A DNA stretch of 64,000 bases from Paracraurococcus sp042666655 (GTDB taxonomy: Bacteria; Pseudomonadota; Alphaproteobacteria; Acetobacterales; Acetobacteraceae): positions 25,777-89,776 of the forward strand of contig NZ_JBHTDE010000014.1 in the NCBI RefSeq assembly GCF_042666655.1, given 5' to 3'. Shown piece after piece: positions 48,631 through 58,209 of this stretch. The translations under genes were made by a program, and so were the position numbers. The first letter of the stretch is position 1; each line of letters starts with the position of its first letter. The notes beneath the pieces are model-generated. The model saw nothing but the letters and a program-made list of their open reading frames with translations, was not told the origin of the DNA and searched no databases.

Positions 48631-49923
48631 TCACCCGCGCCGGATGCCGGCACGGCGCAGGCTGCGCTGCCAATCCGCCGCCACCGTGTCCAACGCCTGC
48701 TTGGCCGTCTTCTGGCCCTGCAGCGTTTCCGAAACCCCGCTGCGCAGGGCGAGTTCCAGCGTGTCCCAGGCCGGGTGGGCCGGCGTCGGGAAGCCAGTCT
48801 CGATCGCCGCCGCGGCGACCGGCGGCCAGCCCAGCTTCGCCACCATGTCGCTGTCGCGCAGCACCGAGCCCCGCGGCGGCGCATTGCCGCGCTCCATGGA
48901 GCGCAGGTGCCACTGCTTGCTGGTCGCCATGCGGATGAACTCGATGGCCCAATCTGCATTGCGGGTATAGCGCGGCACCGCGAGGAAATGCCCGTCGATC
49001 CAGGTGCGGCTTTCCTCCTTCTCGGTCTGGCCCGGCACGGTATCCCAGGCCCAGCGGCCGGCGGTGCGCGAATTGGCCGGGTCGTTGATCAGCGTGCCAT
49101 AGGGGGCGAATGTCTGGGTCATCGCATAGCGGTCGCGCTGGCCGCCGGCGATGATCTCGTCGTACTCCCAGGTGGTGACCTCGGGCGGCACGACCTTATG
49201 CTTCACCACGAGGTCGGCGTAGAATTGCAGCGCCTCGACCGCCTTCGGCTGGTTGATGAAGATCTCGCCGGTCCTGAAATCCACCAGCTGCGCGCCGGCG
49301 GAATAGAGCCAGGAGGCGAGGCTCGTGTAGGTGCCCGAGCCCTGCTTGCCCATGATGCCGACGGCATAGCGATCCGGCGGCGCATTCACTGCCAGCGCGG
49401 CGCGCTCGAACTCGGCGAAGGTCTGCGGCGCCTGGGCGAAGCCGGCCTGGGCCAGCAGTGCCTTCTGGTAATGCAGGATGCCCGTGGTGATGCGGTAGGG
49501 AATGCCGACCAGCTTGCCGTCATAGCTCGCCGCGCGCTTGCTGCCGCCGAGGAAGTCGTCCCAGGCGAAGGCGGGATCGCGCTGCACGATCTTCGCCACC
49601 ACTTCCTCATGGTCCAGCAGGTGCGGCGCCATCCAGCCGGCCATCTGCACCGACCATTGGGCGATGTCGATGCCGGTGGAGCCGGCGCCGAGCTCGGCCT
49701 TCAGCCGGGCCCGCCAGGCATCCACCGGCAGCATGGTGAACTCCACCCGGATGCCGGTCTCGCGTTCGAAGGCCGGGGCGACCTCCTCCATCAGGGTGCG
49801 CTTCCAGCCGCCCTGGTTCTCGCCGATATAGACCAGCTTCTCGGGTCGCGGCTGCGCCAAGGCGGGAGCAGCGAGCGTCGCCAGGGAGAGCTGCAAGGCA
49901 CGGCGCCGGTTCAACGCTTGCAT
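48631..49923 (-). CDS. Sugar-type ABC transporter substrate-binding protein
   Basis: The start at 49923 has GGGAG nine bases upstream and gives 430 residues with a Tat-like signal (NRRRALQLSLATLAAPALA). The mature protein is a family 1 (MalE/UgpB-like) solute-binding protein: VAPAFERETGIRVEFTMLPVDAW, YDGKLVGIPYRITTGILHYQKALL, ESRTWIDGHFLAVPRYTRNADWAIEFIRMATS. It captures the substrate in the periplasm for the two permeases encoded just upstream. The adjacent amidohydrolases suggest the cargo is not a plain sugar. Confidence 0.9.
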   Translation of the reverse strand: MQALNRRRALQLSLATLAAPALAQPRPEKLVYIGENQGGWKRTLMEEVAPAFERETGIRVEFTMLPVDAWRARLKAELGAGSTGIDIAQWSVQMAGWMAPHLLDHEEVVAKIVQRDPAFAWDDFLGGSKRAASYDGKLVGIPYRITTGILHYQKALLAQAGFAQAPQTFAEFERAALAVNAPPDRYAVGIMGKQGSGTYTSLASWLYSAGAQLVDFRTGEIFINQPKAVEALQFYADLVVKHKVVPPEVTTWEYDEIIAGGQRDRYAMTQTFAPYGTLINDPANSRTAGRWAWDTVPGQTEKEESRTWIDGHFLAVPRYTRNADWAIEFIRMATSKQWHLRSMERGNAPPRGSVLRDSDMVAKLGWPPVAAAAIETGFPTPAHPAWDTLELALRSGVSETLQGQKTAKQALDTVAADWQRSLRRAGIRRG

Positions 49924-49949
49924 GGTCGTTCTCCCGCGATGTGGGTGGT

Positions 49950-50798
49950 TCATCCCTTGACCGAGCCGGAGGACAGCCCCGCGACCAGGTAGCGTTGCGC
50001 CATGAACGAGAAGACGATCACCGGCAGGATCACCAGCATGCCGGAAGCGGTCATCGCCCCCCAGTCCACGCCGGAATCGCCGCCGGAGAAGCCGGCCATC
50101 AGCACCGGCAAGGTCTGCGTGGCGTTGTTGGTCAGCACCGCGGCGAACAGGAAGTCGTTCCAGGCCAGCTGAAGACAGAGGATGCTGGCGGCGACCATGC
50201 CCGGCCGAGCCAGCGGCAGCACCACGCGCCAGAAGGCGCCGTAGCGCGTGGCGCCGTCGATCCAGGCGCTCTCCTCCAGCTCCTTCGGCAGGTCCTCGAA
50301 GAATCCGCGCATGATCCAGACCACCAGCGGCAGGCTGAAGGTGGTGTAGGCCAGCACCACGCTCAGCCGCGTCGTCGCCAGGCCCAGCTTGGTGAAGAGC
50401 ACGTACATCGGCACCAGTACCGCGATCGGCGGCAGCATGCGCATGACCAGCAGCGCAAAGAACAGGAACGACCGGCCGCGGAACGGGAACCGCGCGAAGG
50501 CATAGGCCGCCGGTACCCCGACGCCCAGCGAGAGCAGCACGGCGGACGCCGAGACGATGAGCGTGTTGAAGAAGGCCTTGAGGAAATCCGCCCGCGACAA
50601 CACGTCCACATAGTGCTCGAGCGTCGGCCACCACAGGTAGAGCGGCGGGTCGCTGAAGATCTGCGCCCGGGTCTTCAGCGAAAGCCCGAGCACCCAGAGC
50701 AGCGGGAACAGGAAGGCCGCCGTCAGCATTGCCAGCGCCAGGTAGACCAGCGCGGCCTCCAGCTTGCGGGTTCGGCGCGACCCGACGACGACGGCCAT
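49950..50798 (-). CDS. Carbohydrate-type ABC transporter permease (MalG-like)
   Basis: A 282-residue inner-membrane permease with six predicted helices. The start at 50798 overlaps the stop of the preceding permease by one base. It ends with the EAA motif EESAWIDGATRYGAFWRVVLPLARPG (about 190-215), the coupling helix to the ATPase, and helix blocks RMLPPIAVLVPMYVLFTKLGL and TFSLPLVVWIMRGFFEDLP typical of the MalG group. It forms a pair with the MalF-like gene next door. Confidence 0.92.
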   Translation of the reverse strand: MAVVVGSRRTRKLEAALVYLALAMLTAAFLFPLLWVLGLSLKTRAQIFSDPPLYLWWPTLEHYVDVLSRADFLKAFFNTLIVSASAVLLSLGVGVPAAYAFARFPFRGRSFLFFALLVMRMLPPIAVLVPMYVLFTKLGLATTRLSVVLAYTTFSLPLVVWIMRGFFEDLPKELEESAWIDGATRYGAFWRVVLPLARPGMVAASILCLQLAWNDFLFAAVLTNNATQTLPVLMAGFSGGDSGVDWGAMTASGMLVILPVIVFSFMAQRYLVAGLSSGSVKG

Positions 50799-51736
50799 CA
50801 GTTCGCGTCCCGCCGGCGGATCACCGCGATGAAGACGAGGCACATCAGCATCGACATCGCCAGCATCATCCAGGATGCCGCGGCGCCAAGGCTGAAGTCG
50901 AAGCGCACGAAGGAGACGAGGTAGGTGAACATCGACAGCACCATCGTGCTGTTGGCCGGGCCGCCGCCGGTCATGGCGTAGATGTTGTCGAAGGCCCGGA
51001 ACTCGAAGATGGTCCGCAGCAGCAGTGCCACCAGCAGGTAGGGCCGCAGCAGCGGCAGGGTCACGTGACGGAACATCTGCAGGCGGCTCGCGCCGTCGAT
51101 CGCCGCCGCCTCACCCGGCTCGCTGGGCAGGGAGCGCAGCCCGGCCAGCAGGATCAGCGCGACATAGGGCGTGCTGTGCCAGACATTCACCACCCAGACG
51201 GCGCCCAGCGCGGTGCTCGGCATACCGAGCCACACGATTCGCTCGCCGATCCAGTGGTTGAACACGCCATGGCTGGGGTCCAGTAGCAGCTTCCAGCACA
51301 GCGCACCGACGATGGGCGTGATCATCATCGGCACGATCAGCGCGGTGCGGAAGGTGCGCATGTACGGCAGGTCCATGTTCAGCAACAGCGCGATGGCGAG
51401 GCCGAGGCCAAGCTGTGCGGCGACCGCCGCCGCGGTGAAACCGAAGGTGATGCCGAGGCTGCCGAGGAAGACCGGGTCGTCCAGCAGGTCCTGATAATTC
51501 GCCCAGCCGACGAACTCGCCGCCCAGCAGATCCTGGCTCAACGACCAGCCGGTGAAGCTGAGGTAGAGCGAGAAAAGCAGCGGCAGGCCGAACACCAGAA
51601 GCATCACCACGAAGGTCGGCAGCACCGCGAGCGGGGTGAACCAGCGATCGAGCGAATGACGCATTGCGCCACCGGCTGCACGCGCCGGCGCAGGAAATGC
51701 CAAGCCATGCGGGGCAACCCTGCTGCTCTCGCCCAT
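50798..51736 (-). CDS. Carbohydrate-type ABC transporter permease (MalF-like)
   Basis: A 312-residue permease. GGAGG lies eight bases before the ATG at 51736. It has six helices (LAVLPTFVVMLLVFGLPLL first), an extracytoplasmic loop with NYQDLLDDPVFLGSLG, and the EAA loop GEAAAIDGASRLQMFRHVTLPLLRP near residue 213. The N-terminal 25 residues are Ala/Pro-rich and probably cytosolic. It is the second gene of the operon after the Rieske gene. No ATPase gene of the MalK/UgpC type lies in this operon or elsewhere nearby, so an ATPase must be supplied in trans. Confidence 0.92.
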   Translation of the reverse strand: MGESSRVAPHGLAFPAPARAAGGAMRHSLDRWFTPLAVLPTFVVMLLVFGLPLLFSLYLSFTGWSLSQDLLGGEFVGWANYQDLLDDPVFLGSLGITFGFTAAAVAAQLGLGLAIALLLNMDLPYMRTFRTALIVPMMITPIVGALCWKLLLDPSHGVFNHWIGERIVWLGMPSTALGAVWVVNVWHSTPYVALILLAGLRSLPSEPGEAAAIDGASRLQMFRHVTLPLLRPYLLVALLLRTIFEFRAFDNIYAMTGGGPANSTMVLSMFTYLVSFVRFDFSLGAAASWMMLAMSMLMCLVFIAVIRRRDAN

Positions 51737-51786
51737 GTGACATTCCTCCGCGTTCCGGCTTGGGCCGGTTATCGTTCAGGCAGACG

Positions 51787-52200
51787 TCAGACCTCGACGA
51801 CGAGGTAGTCCTCCTCGACCGCTACGGCGATCGTCTCGGCGATGTAGGGGCCCTTCACCAGCGCATCGCCGGCGGTGATTTCGACCGGATACTGCTTGGC
51901 CTTGATGCGCGATGGCTCGCACCAGGACTGCCCGGTGCGGACATCGAATTCCCAGCCATGCCATGGGCAACGGATGATCTCGCCCGGCCGCGACATGCGG
52001 TATTCGCCGGGCGTGTCGGCGGTCATCAACCCGGTCAGATCGCCGGCGCAGAGTGCCGCACCCTGATGCGGGCAACGGTTCATCAGGCCGAAGAACTCGC
52101 CACCCAGGTTGAAGACCGCAATGGGTCGCCCCTTCACCGTGACGAGCTTCCGCCCGCCGGGCAAGAGCTCGGCCACCGTGGCGACGACATGCTTGCTCAT
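51787..52200 (-). CDS. Rieske [2Fe-2S] ferredoxin-like protein
   Basis: A 137-residue Rieske protein. The cluster ligands are Cys43-x-His45 in NRCPHQGAAL and Cys78-x2-His81 in IRCPWHGWEFDVRTG. The start at 52200 fits the site GGAG ten bases upstream; an ATG nine bases earlier is too close to that site. No membrane anchor is present, so it is a soluble electron carrier, or an oxygenase component or small subunit. It is the first gene of the operon with the ABC transporter and amidohydrolases, which suggests that an oxidative step follows import. No oxygenase large subunit is encoded here. Confidence 0.9.
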   Translation of the reverse strand: MSKHVVATVAELLPGGRKLVTVKGRPIAVFNLGGEFFGLMNRCPHQGAALCAGDLTGLMTADTPGEYRMSRPGEIIRCPWHGWEFDVRTGQSWCEPSRIKAKQYPVEITAGDALVKGPYIAETIAVAVEEDYLVVEV

Positions 52201-53165
52201 GCCCGGCATTCTCCAGGGTTCATGACAGTGCAAGCCTAGCGAGCGCCGTTGCCGCACGGCAACCGGAATCGGCGGAGCTGGGTTTACCGCTGCAGGCTTT
52301 CGGCTTCGATAGGCGACAAGTCTGCCATGGCGATGTCGGCAGCGTCGGGGCCGCTGCCGGCATCGCGTCGAGGCTGAACCTCGGATCCGGTCACAACCAG
52401 CAACTCGCCAGGCCAGCATCCATCGGACGAACCAATCCAAAGCCGCGGCCAGACATGGGTCATGTCCATAGCCCCAACCGCTTCGGGCGATCGATCATCG
52501 GGTCGAGTCACGGATACGCAAGGATCTCGTGCCTTGCCGCAGGTCCGGACGTATTCGACCGGCGAGGCAACGCCTCGATGCCTGACCGCCGCATCGTCGC
52601 GCACCTTGGCACGCAACAGGCGTGCAGCATCCGGCTGCCGGCGAAAAAATGGTCCGGCTGCAGCGCGCCGACGATGCATGACCGCCCGCGTGGCCGGAGG
52701 CGACCGCCAGGGCAGGGAGCGGACGCGGCGCCGACTCACCTGCAGCAGTGAGACATGCGGAACCAAAAGCAGCGCGGGCGGACAGTCGATTGGTATCTGG
52801 AACCCAGCGGACCGGCCGTGCTGAACGCGCTGGAAAAAAATTGCCTCCCCAGCAACAACGCTCGGCCCCCGCCATGTGGCGGTTTCAGACGTACCGGCGG
52901 TGCGACCTCGGACGTCGTGGCCTCAGGACCGACGACGTCGGTCACCTTCTCCCGCAACCGGACATGCTACCTGGTGATTCGGTGTCAATGGACGTCGAGG
53001 AACTTGGCCAGCTTGGCCAGCGCTTCCTCACCCCTGATCGCCATCGCCGCCTTGGAGCCGGGATCATGCATCCCGCTTCTGATCTGCGGCACTGCACCAG
53101 CGTCGGGCAGAAACCCCGCTTACTGGGCCGGTGAAATTCCAGGAGCCTCTTCCGGCAGAGGCTGC
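52201..53165. other. Long gap with no supported gene upstream of the Rieske operon
   Basis: A 965-base stretch between the Rieske operon start and the stop of the 2-hydroxyacid dehydrogenase gene. Open frames exist on both strands (for example 52284-52766 minus) but have unusual residue content (Cys- and Arg-rich) and no recognisable domain or ribosome site. It must carry the operon promoter, and may be a decayed gene. I see no RNA gene. Confidence 0.5.
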
Positions 53166-54140
53166 TCAGCCAATCGATACGCCCGGATTGATGACATTGA
53201 TCGGCGACCCGGCGGCATACGCAATGATCTGCCCGAAGATCTCGGTGAACTGCATTTCGTATTCCTCATGCGTGACGTAGCCCAGGTGCGGCGTCGCCAG
53301 GACATTGGGCAACTGCAGCAAGGGATGCGCCGGGTCCCGCAGTGGTTCCTGTTCGAACACATCGATGGCGGCCATGCCGGGCCGTCCGGCCCGCAGCGCA
53401 GCGACAAGGGCGCCTGGTTCGATCAGCCCGGCCCGGCTGGTGTTTACCAGCAATGCGCTCGGCTTCATCCGCGCGAGATCGGCCGCCGTCACCACGTGCC
53501 TTGTCTCGTCCGCCAGTCGCAGGTGCAGGCTGACGATGTCGCTCTCCGCGTACAGGGCGGCTTGGCTGGCGGCTAGCGTCCAGCCCTCGGCGCGTGCCCG
53601 CTGGCGCGATGCCTCGCTGGCCCAGATCGCCACGTCCAGCCCGAAGGCGCGGCCAAGGCCGGCGACCTCGCGCCCAATGCGGCCATACCCATGTATCCCC
53701 AGCGTCCTCCCCCGCAGGGTATGCCCGACGCCGCACTGCCAGGCTCCGGCCCGCAACGAGGCGACCTGCTGCGGGATGCCCCGCATGGCGGCGAGGATGA
53801 GCGCCCAGGTGAACTCCGCCGTGGCGATGCTCGGCGCGCCAGGCTGCAGGTTGGAGCACAGCATCACGCCCCGCGCCGTGCAGGCCGCCACGTCGACATG
53901 CGGATAGGGACCGAGCTGACTGATGAGCCGGAGCCTCGGCAGGCGCGCCAGCAGCGGCGCAGTGATGGCGGTGCGCTCCCGGATCAGCACCAAGGCTTCG
54001 ATATCGCGGAGGCGCTCGGCGAGACGGTCGGTCTCCGGCGCGTGGTCGGTGAAGATCGTGACATCGTGGCCGGCCAGCCGGTCGAAACAGGGCAGGGTCC
54101 GGATCGTGTCGAAATAGTCGTCCAGGATGGCGATGCGCAT
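53166..54140 (-). CDS. D-2-hydroxyacid dehydrogenase family protein
   Basis: A 324-residue NAD-dependent dehydrogenase from ATG 54140 (MRIAILDDYFDTIRTLPCFD). The NAD fold has LGIHGYGRIGREVAGLGRAF near residue 144. The catalytic set is Arg in NTSRAGLIE, Glu in IDVFEQEPL and His in ATPHLGYVTHEEYEMQF, as in the phosphoglycerate/glycerate dehydrogenase group. The N-terminal substrate domain is unlike SerA's longer forms. It sits 127 bases downstream of the oligopeptide-type binding-protein gene on the same strand, so the substrate may be related to the imported compound. Confidence 0.88.
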   Translation of the reverse strand: MRIAILDDYFDTIRTLPCFDRLAGHDVTIFTDHAPETDRLAERLRDIEALVLIRERTAITAPLLARLPRLRLISQLGPYPHVDVAACTARGVMLCSNLQPGAPSIATAEFTWALILAAMRGIPQQVASLRAGAWQCGVGHTLRGRTLGIHGYGRIGREVAGLGRAFGLDVAIWASEASRQRARAEGWTLAASQAALYAESDIVSLHLRLADETRHVVTAADLARMKPSALLVNTSRAGLIEPGALVAALRAGRPGMAAIDVFEQEPLRDPAHPLLQLPNVLATPHLGYVTHEEYEMQFTEIFGQIIAYAAGSPINVINPGVSIG

Positions 54141-54267
54141 CAGCTGCGCCATCCGCATGCCCGGCGTCTCGGCGTCTGCCTGCGCATCGGTGCCAGGTCT
54201 CCGTGGTTTGCCGCAGGGGCGCTGCGGTCAGCCAGCGCCCCTTTGACCGTGGTCGGCTCCGGCTGCG

Positions 54268-55962
54268 CTACTTGTCCAGCCACATGGTGTCCATGCGAAC
54301 GACGTCGTAGATGCCGAAGTAGTCCTTGGGATTGTGACCCTTCACATAACTCCAGTAGCCGTCGATGATCTGCTCCCAGGCGACCGGTAGCAGCGGCGGA
54401 TTCTCCTCCATGACCGCCTCTGCCTGCCGGATCAGGCCGAGGCGCTTTTCGCTGTCCACTTCGCGGTCGATCTGCGGGATGAGGGCATCCATGCGCGGGT
54501 CCGACCAGTTCGAGTAGTTCTGCGGTCCGCCGGTCTTGTACCAGGCGTTGAAGTAGTCGGATGGATCGAGCAGCGTCGAGACCACGGCGCCAATCGCCAG
54601 GTCGTAATTGCCGTTGTTCACGTCGTCGAACCAGACGGATTCGACCACGCTGCGCAGCCGGCATTCGACGTTCAGGGTCTGCTGCAGCATGGCCTGAATG
54701 GCTTGCGCCCAGAGCTTGAAGCTGGCGACGTCGCGCACGACGAAGTCGAGCCCGCGGATCCCGCGGCCCTGTCCAGCCGCTGCCAGCAGCGCCCGCGCCT
54801 CCCGCACGGCCGCGGTCGGATCGGCCTGGTAGCCGAGACGCTGCACGAGCTTGTCGCGTGGCGTGGCGACGTCCGAGAAGGGATACAGGAAGCCGCCGAC
54901 CTGCATCGGCGCGACATCCTTCACCACCTCCACCAGGATTGCCTTGTCGAGTACCAAGTGCAGGGCACGCCGGACCCGCGGGTCGCCGAGCGGAGACTTG
55001 CGCGCATTCATCCAGGTGGCCTGGATGACGCTCTGATTGAACTGGGCCATCGACATCTGCGGATTCTGCTTGATGCGCCGGCCGGACACCGGATCCATGA
55101 TCCGCCCGTAATCCGTGCGGTTCGACAGCACGGCCGATCCGAGCTCGGGCGAGAAGGGCAGCGCATGGTAGAACTCCACCCCATCCAGGTAAGGCAGCCC
55201 GGCGTTCCAGTAGTTCGGGTTGCGCTCCATCACCCAGACTTCGTTCTCCACGCGGCGAACCTGGCGGAACGGTCCGGTGCCGGATAGGTTGGCGACGCGA
55301 CGAAGATTGTAGTTGTTGTCCTCGAGCACCTTCTTGCGAATGATCACGTTCCAGCCGCTGGCGAAGGCGCTCATCATGAAGTTGGGTGGGCGGCCTTCGC
55401 TTAACTTGAACTCGATGGTCCGCTTGTCGCGCGCGGTAATGGATTCCACCGCCGCGAACAACACGCTGCGCGGGATGCTGATGCCCTGCGGCGGCTTGTG
55501 GATCCGGTCGAAGGTCGCCTTCACGTCCTCCGCCGTCAGCTCCGCACCGTCATGGAACTGCACGCCGTCGCGCAGGAAGAAGGTGTAGGTCTTGCCGTCG
55601 GGCGCGATCTGCCAGCTATGCGCCAAGTCAGGGATGATGGTCTGGCCGCTGTCGCGCGGGTCGCGCCGGACCAAGTTGTCGAACAGGCAGCCCTGGGCAC
55701 CGAGGCTGTTGATGGTGCCCGACTGGTGGACGTCGAAATGCGGCGGCCGGCTCGTGATGGCATAGCGCAGCACGCCCCCACGCTTGGGATTGGGCTCCGG
55801 CGCCGCGAGCTGGAAGCTGCGCCCGTCGTAGTCCAGCGGAACCTGGGCGGCCTGGCCGCGGGTCGGGCCGAGCCCGGTCGCCATGGCGATGCCGCCCATG
55901 GCACCGGCCTGCAGGATCTGGCGACGTCCCCAGGCACCGCTCGTCGGACGATGGTTGTCCAT
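54268..55962 (-). CDS. Oligopeptide-type (family 5) ABC substrate-binding protein
   Basis: The start at 55962 has GGGAGG about nine bases upstream and gives 564 residues with a Tat-like signal (GRRQILQAGAMGGIAMATG). The mature part is a DppA/OppA-type binding protein: RGGVLRYAITSRPPHFDVHQ, LVRRDPRDSGQTIIPDLAHSW, FFLRDGVQFHDGAELTAEDVKATFDRI (family 5 signature), then DLAIGAVVSTLLDPSDYFNAW near the C-terminus. It should bind a peptide, opine or similar ligand in the periplasm. It is divergent from the ATPase genes that begin 153 bases away. Confidence 0.92.
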   Translation of the reverse strand: MDNHRPTSGAWGRRQILQAGAMGGIAMATGLGPTRGQAAQVPLDYDGRSFQLAAPEPNPKRGGVLRYAITSRPPHFDVHQSGTINSLGAQGCLFDNLVRRDPRDSGQTIIPDLAHSWQIAPDGKTYTFFLRDGVQFHDGAELTAEDVKATFDRIHKPPQGISIPRSVLFAAVESITARDKRTIEFKLSEGRPPNFMMSAFASGWNVIIRKKVLEDNNYNLRRVANLSGTGPFRQVRRVENEVWVMERNPNYWNAGLPYLDGVEFYHALPFSPELGSAVLSNRTDYGRIMDPVSGRRIKQNPQMSMAQFNQSVIQATWMNARKSPLGDPRVRRALHLVLDKAILVEVVKDVAPMQVGGFLYPFSDVATPRDKLVQRLGYQADPTAAVREARALLAAAGQGRGIRGLDFVVRDVASFKLWAQAIQAMLQQTLNVECRLRSVVESVWFDDVNNGNYDLAIGAVVSTLLDPSDYFNAWYKTGGPQNYSNWSDPRMDALIPQIDREVDSEKRLGLIRQAEAVMEENPPLLPVAWEQIIDGYWSYVKGHNPKDYFGIYDVVRMDTMWLDK

Positions 55963-56115
55963 GGCTGTGTTCCTCCCTGATACGCCGGTATGCCGGCTGC
56001 TTGCTTCGTCGGCCGGTTTGGTGGCCAAGGCGGGTCGAAAATTCTTGAGGTCCGTCCCGGCCATGATACCGTCCCGATAACGAGCCTACAGGCCGGCCAG
56101 GGAGGAAGTCACGTC
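55963..56115. promoter_or_regulatory. Divergent promoter region of the oligopeptide transporter
   Basis: A 153-base spacer between the binding-protein gene (leftward) and the ATPase genes (rightward). It contains both strong ribosome sites (GGGAGG on each strand) and must hold both promoters or a shared operator. No clear -35/-10 pair is visible. Confidence 0.45.
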
Positions 56116-57183
56116 GTGAATCGGATCGTGCCGGAAGGACCGACGCGGCAATCGGCACCGCATGCGGTTCCGATGAACGCCACGCACGCCGTCCTCGCCG
56201 TCGAGAACCTGCGCACCGAATTCCGCACGCCGGTCGGACCGATCGCGGCGGTCGACGGTGTCTCCTTCGCGCTGCGCCCGGGCGAGACGCTCTGCATCGT
56301 GGGCGAATCCGGCTGCGGCAAGAGCGTCACCGCCTTGTCCATCCTGCGCCTGGTACCGAGCCCGCCCGGGCGCGTCGCCGGCGGGAGCATCCGGTATGGC
56401 GGGCGCGACCTGCTGACGCTCAGCGAAGCGGAGATGGAAGCGGTCCGCGGCAACGAGATCAGCATGATCTTCCAGGAGCCGATGACCTCGTTGAACCCGC
56501 TCTACACGGTCGGTCGGCAGATCGCCGAGGCGATCGCACTGCATCAGGGCACCACGACGAAGGAGGCGATGCGGCGGGCGATCGAGACGCTGAGACGTGT
56601 GTCCATCCCCGATCCGGAGCGACGGGCTCAGGCCTATCCGCACCAGTTGTCGGGCGGCATGCGGCAGCGCGTGATGATCGCCATGGCGCTGGCATGCCAT
56701 CCCGCGGTGTTGATCGCGGACGAACCGACCACGGCACTCGACGTGACGATCCAGGCGCAGATCCTCGACCTGATCCGCGAGCAGCAGGAGGCGCTGGGCA
56801 TGGCGGTGCTGCTCATCACCCATGACATGGGGGTGGTCGCGGAGAATGCGGACCGCGTCGTGGTGATGTATGCCGGCCGCAAGGTCGAGGAGGCGCCGGT
56901 CACCGAGCTCTTCAACCGTCCCGCCCATCCCTACACGCGTGGCCTGCTCGGCTCGCTGCCGAGCCTCGACGACGCGGCCCATAGCGGCCCGCGGCAGGTG
57001 CGGCTGACGGAGATCAAGGGGATGGTACCGTCGCTCGCGCGCATGCCTGGTGGCTGCCGGTTCGCGCCACGCTGCCACCTGGCCGAAGCGCAGTGCCGTG
57101 AAGCTTCACCGCCGCTGGTGGCGCATCGGGCGGATCACCTGGTCGCGTGCTGGAAAGCCGATGCCGTCGTGGCGGCGGCATGA
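56116..57183 (+). CDS. Oligopeptide-type ABC transporter ATPase (DppD-like)
   Basis: The GTG at 56116 is preferred because GGAGGAAG lies seven bases upstream; an ATG at 56173 gives a protein 19 residues shorter. The ATPase has Walker A GESGCGKSVTALSIL, Q-loop SMIFQEPMTSLNPLYTV, signature LSGGMRQRVMIAMAL, Walker B VLIADEPTTALD and H-loop ITHDMG. The oligopeptide ABC C-terminal domain with GCRFAPRCHLAEAQC follows (zinc- or iron-sulfur-type cysteines). It pairs with the next gene to form the heterodimeric motor. The stop overlaps the next ATG by four bases. Confidence 0.93.
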   Translation: MNRIVPEGPTRQSAPHAVPMNATHAVLAVENLRTEFRTPVGPIAAVDGVSFALRPGETLCIVGESGCGKSVTALSILRLVPSPPGRVAGGSIRYGGRDLLTLSEAEMEAVRGNEISMIFQEPMTSLNPLYTVGRQIAEAIALHQGTTTKEAMRRAIETLRRVSIPDPERRAQAYPHQLSGGMRQRVMIAMALACHPAVLIADEPTTALDVTIQAQILDLIREQQEALGMAVLLITHDMGVVAENADRVVVMYAGRKVEEAPVTELFNRPAHPYTRGLLGSLPSLDDAAHSGPRQVRLTEIKGMVPSLARMPGGCRFAPRCHLAEAQCREASPPLVAHRADHLVACWKADAVVAAA

Positions 57184-58199
57184 GCGCGGCGGAGGGTGCC
57201 GCGCCGTTGCTCGCGGTCCGCGATCTGAGCAAGGTCTTCCCGATCCGGCGTGGCATGTTCGGCGGCACCGCCGGGCAGGTCCATGCGGTCGATGGCGTGT
57301 CCTTCGACATCGCGGCCGGCGAGACGCTCGGGCTGGTCGGGGAAAGCGGCTGCGGCAAATCCACCGCGGGCCGGCTGCTGCTGCGGTTGATCGAGCCTTC
57401 GGCCGGACAAGTGCGCTTCCACGGCGCCGAGATCACGGGGCTCGACGCTGCCGCCATGCTGCCGGTCCGCCGCCGCATGCAGATCATTCATCAGGACCCC
57501 TATGCCTCGCTGAACCCGCGCATGCAGGCGGGCGAGATTGTCGGCGAGCCGCTGGTGATCCATGGCATGGGCGACAAGGCAGCGCGGTCCCGGCGCGTGG
57601 CGCAGCTGTTCGAGCGGGTGGGGCTACGGCCCGATCAGCAGGCCAGCTATGCGCATGAATTCTCCGGCGGGCAACGCCAGCGCCTCGGCATCGCCCGGGC
57701 GCTGGCCCTCGGGCCAGAGCTGATCGTCTGCGACGAGCCGGTCTCGGCGCTCGACGTCTCGATCCGCGCGCAGATCCTCAACCTGCTGATGGATCTGCAG
57801 GACGAATTCGGCTTCGCCTACCTGTTCGTCTCGCATGACCTGGCGGTGGTCGAGCATATCAGCCACCGCGTCGCCGTCATGTATCTCGGCCGCATCGTGG
57901 AGTTGACCGACAAGGCGACGCTCTTCGACGAGCCGCTGCATCCCTACACCGAGGCATTGCTGGCCGCGGTCCCGGTGCCGAAGGTCACGGGGCGGCGCCT
58001 GACACGCAAGCCGCTGCAGGGCGACGTCCCGAGCCCGATCAACCGGCCGGCCGGTTGCCACTTCCATCCGCGCTGCGCCTACGCCCACGCACCGTGCCGG
58101 ACGACGGAGCCGGTGCTGCGCGAGGTCACGCCAGGCCATCTGGCGGCGTGCCATCTGCATGATGCCGGCCCGCGGCTGCCGCTCACGCAGCCGAACTGA
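57180..58199 (+). CDS. Oligopeptide-type ABC transporter ATPase (DppF-like)
   Basis: A 339-residue ATPase that starts inside the stop of its partner (ATGA). It has Walker A GESGCGKSTAGRLLLRL, Q-loop QIIHQDPYASLNPRMQ, signature FSGGQRQRLGIARAL, Walker B LIVCDEPVSALD and H-loop SHDLAVVEHIS. The oligopeptide C-terminal domain with CHFHPRCAYAHAPC follows. The extra N-terminal insert KVFPIRRGMFGGTAGQVHAVDGV is usual for the DppF subfamily. It converges on the permease genes with only ten bases between stops. Confidence 0.93.
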   Translation: MSAAEGAAPLLAVRDLSKVFPIRRGMFGGTAGQVHAVDGVSFDIAAGETLGLVGESGCGKSTAGRLLLRLIEPSAGQVRFHGAEITGLDAAAMLPVRRRMQIIHQDPYASLNPRMQAGEIVGEPLVIHGMGDKAARSRRVAQLFERVGLRPDQQASYAHEFSGGQRQRLGIARALALGPELIVCDEPVSALDVSIRAQILNLLMDLQDEFGFAYLFVSHDLAVVEHISHRVAVMYLGRIVELTDKATLFDEPLHPYTEALLAAVPVPKVTGRRLTRKPLQGDVPSPINRPAGCHFHPRCAYAHAPCRTTEPVLREVTPGHLAACHLHDAGPRLPLTQPN

Positions 58200-58209
58200 C
58201 GACGGCGAG

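Noticed and set aside
51787..52209. An earlier ATG at 52209 as the Rieske start
   Set aside because: It lies only one base after the GGAG site, while the ATG at 52200 has proper spacing.
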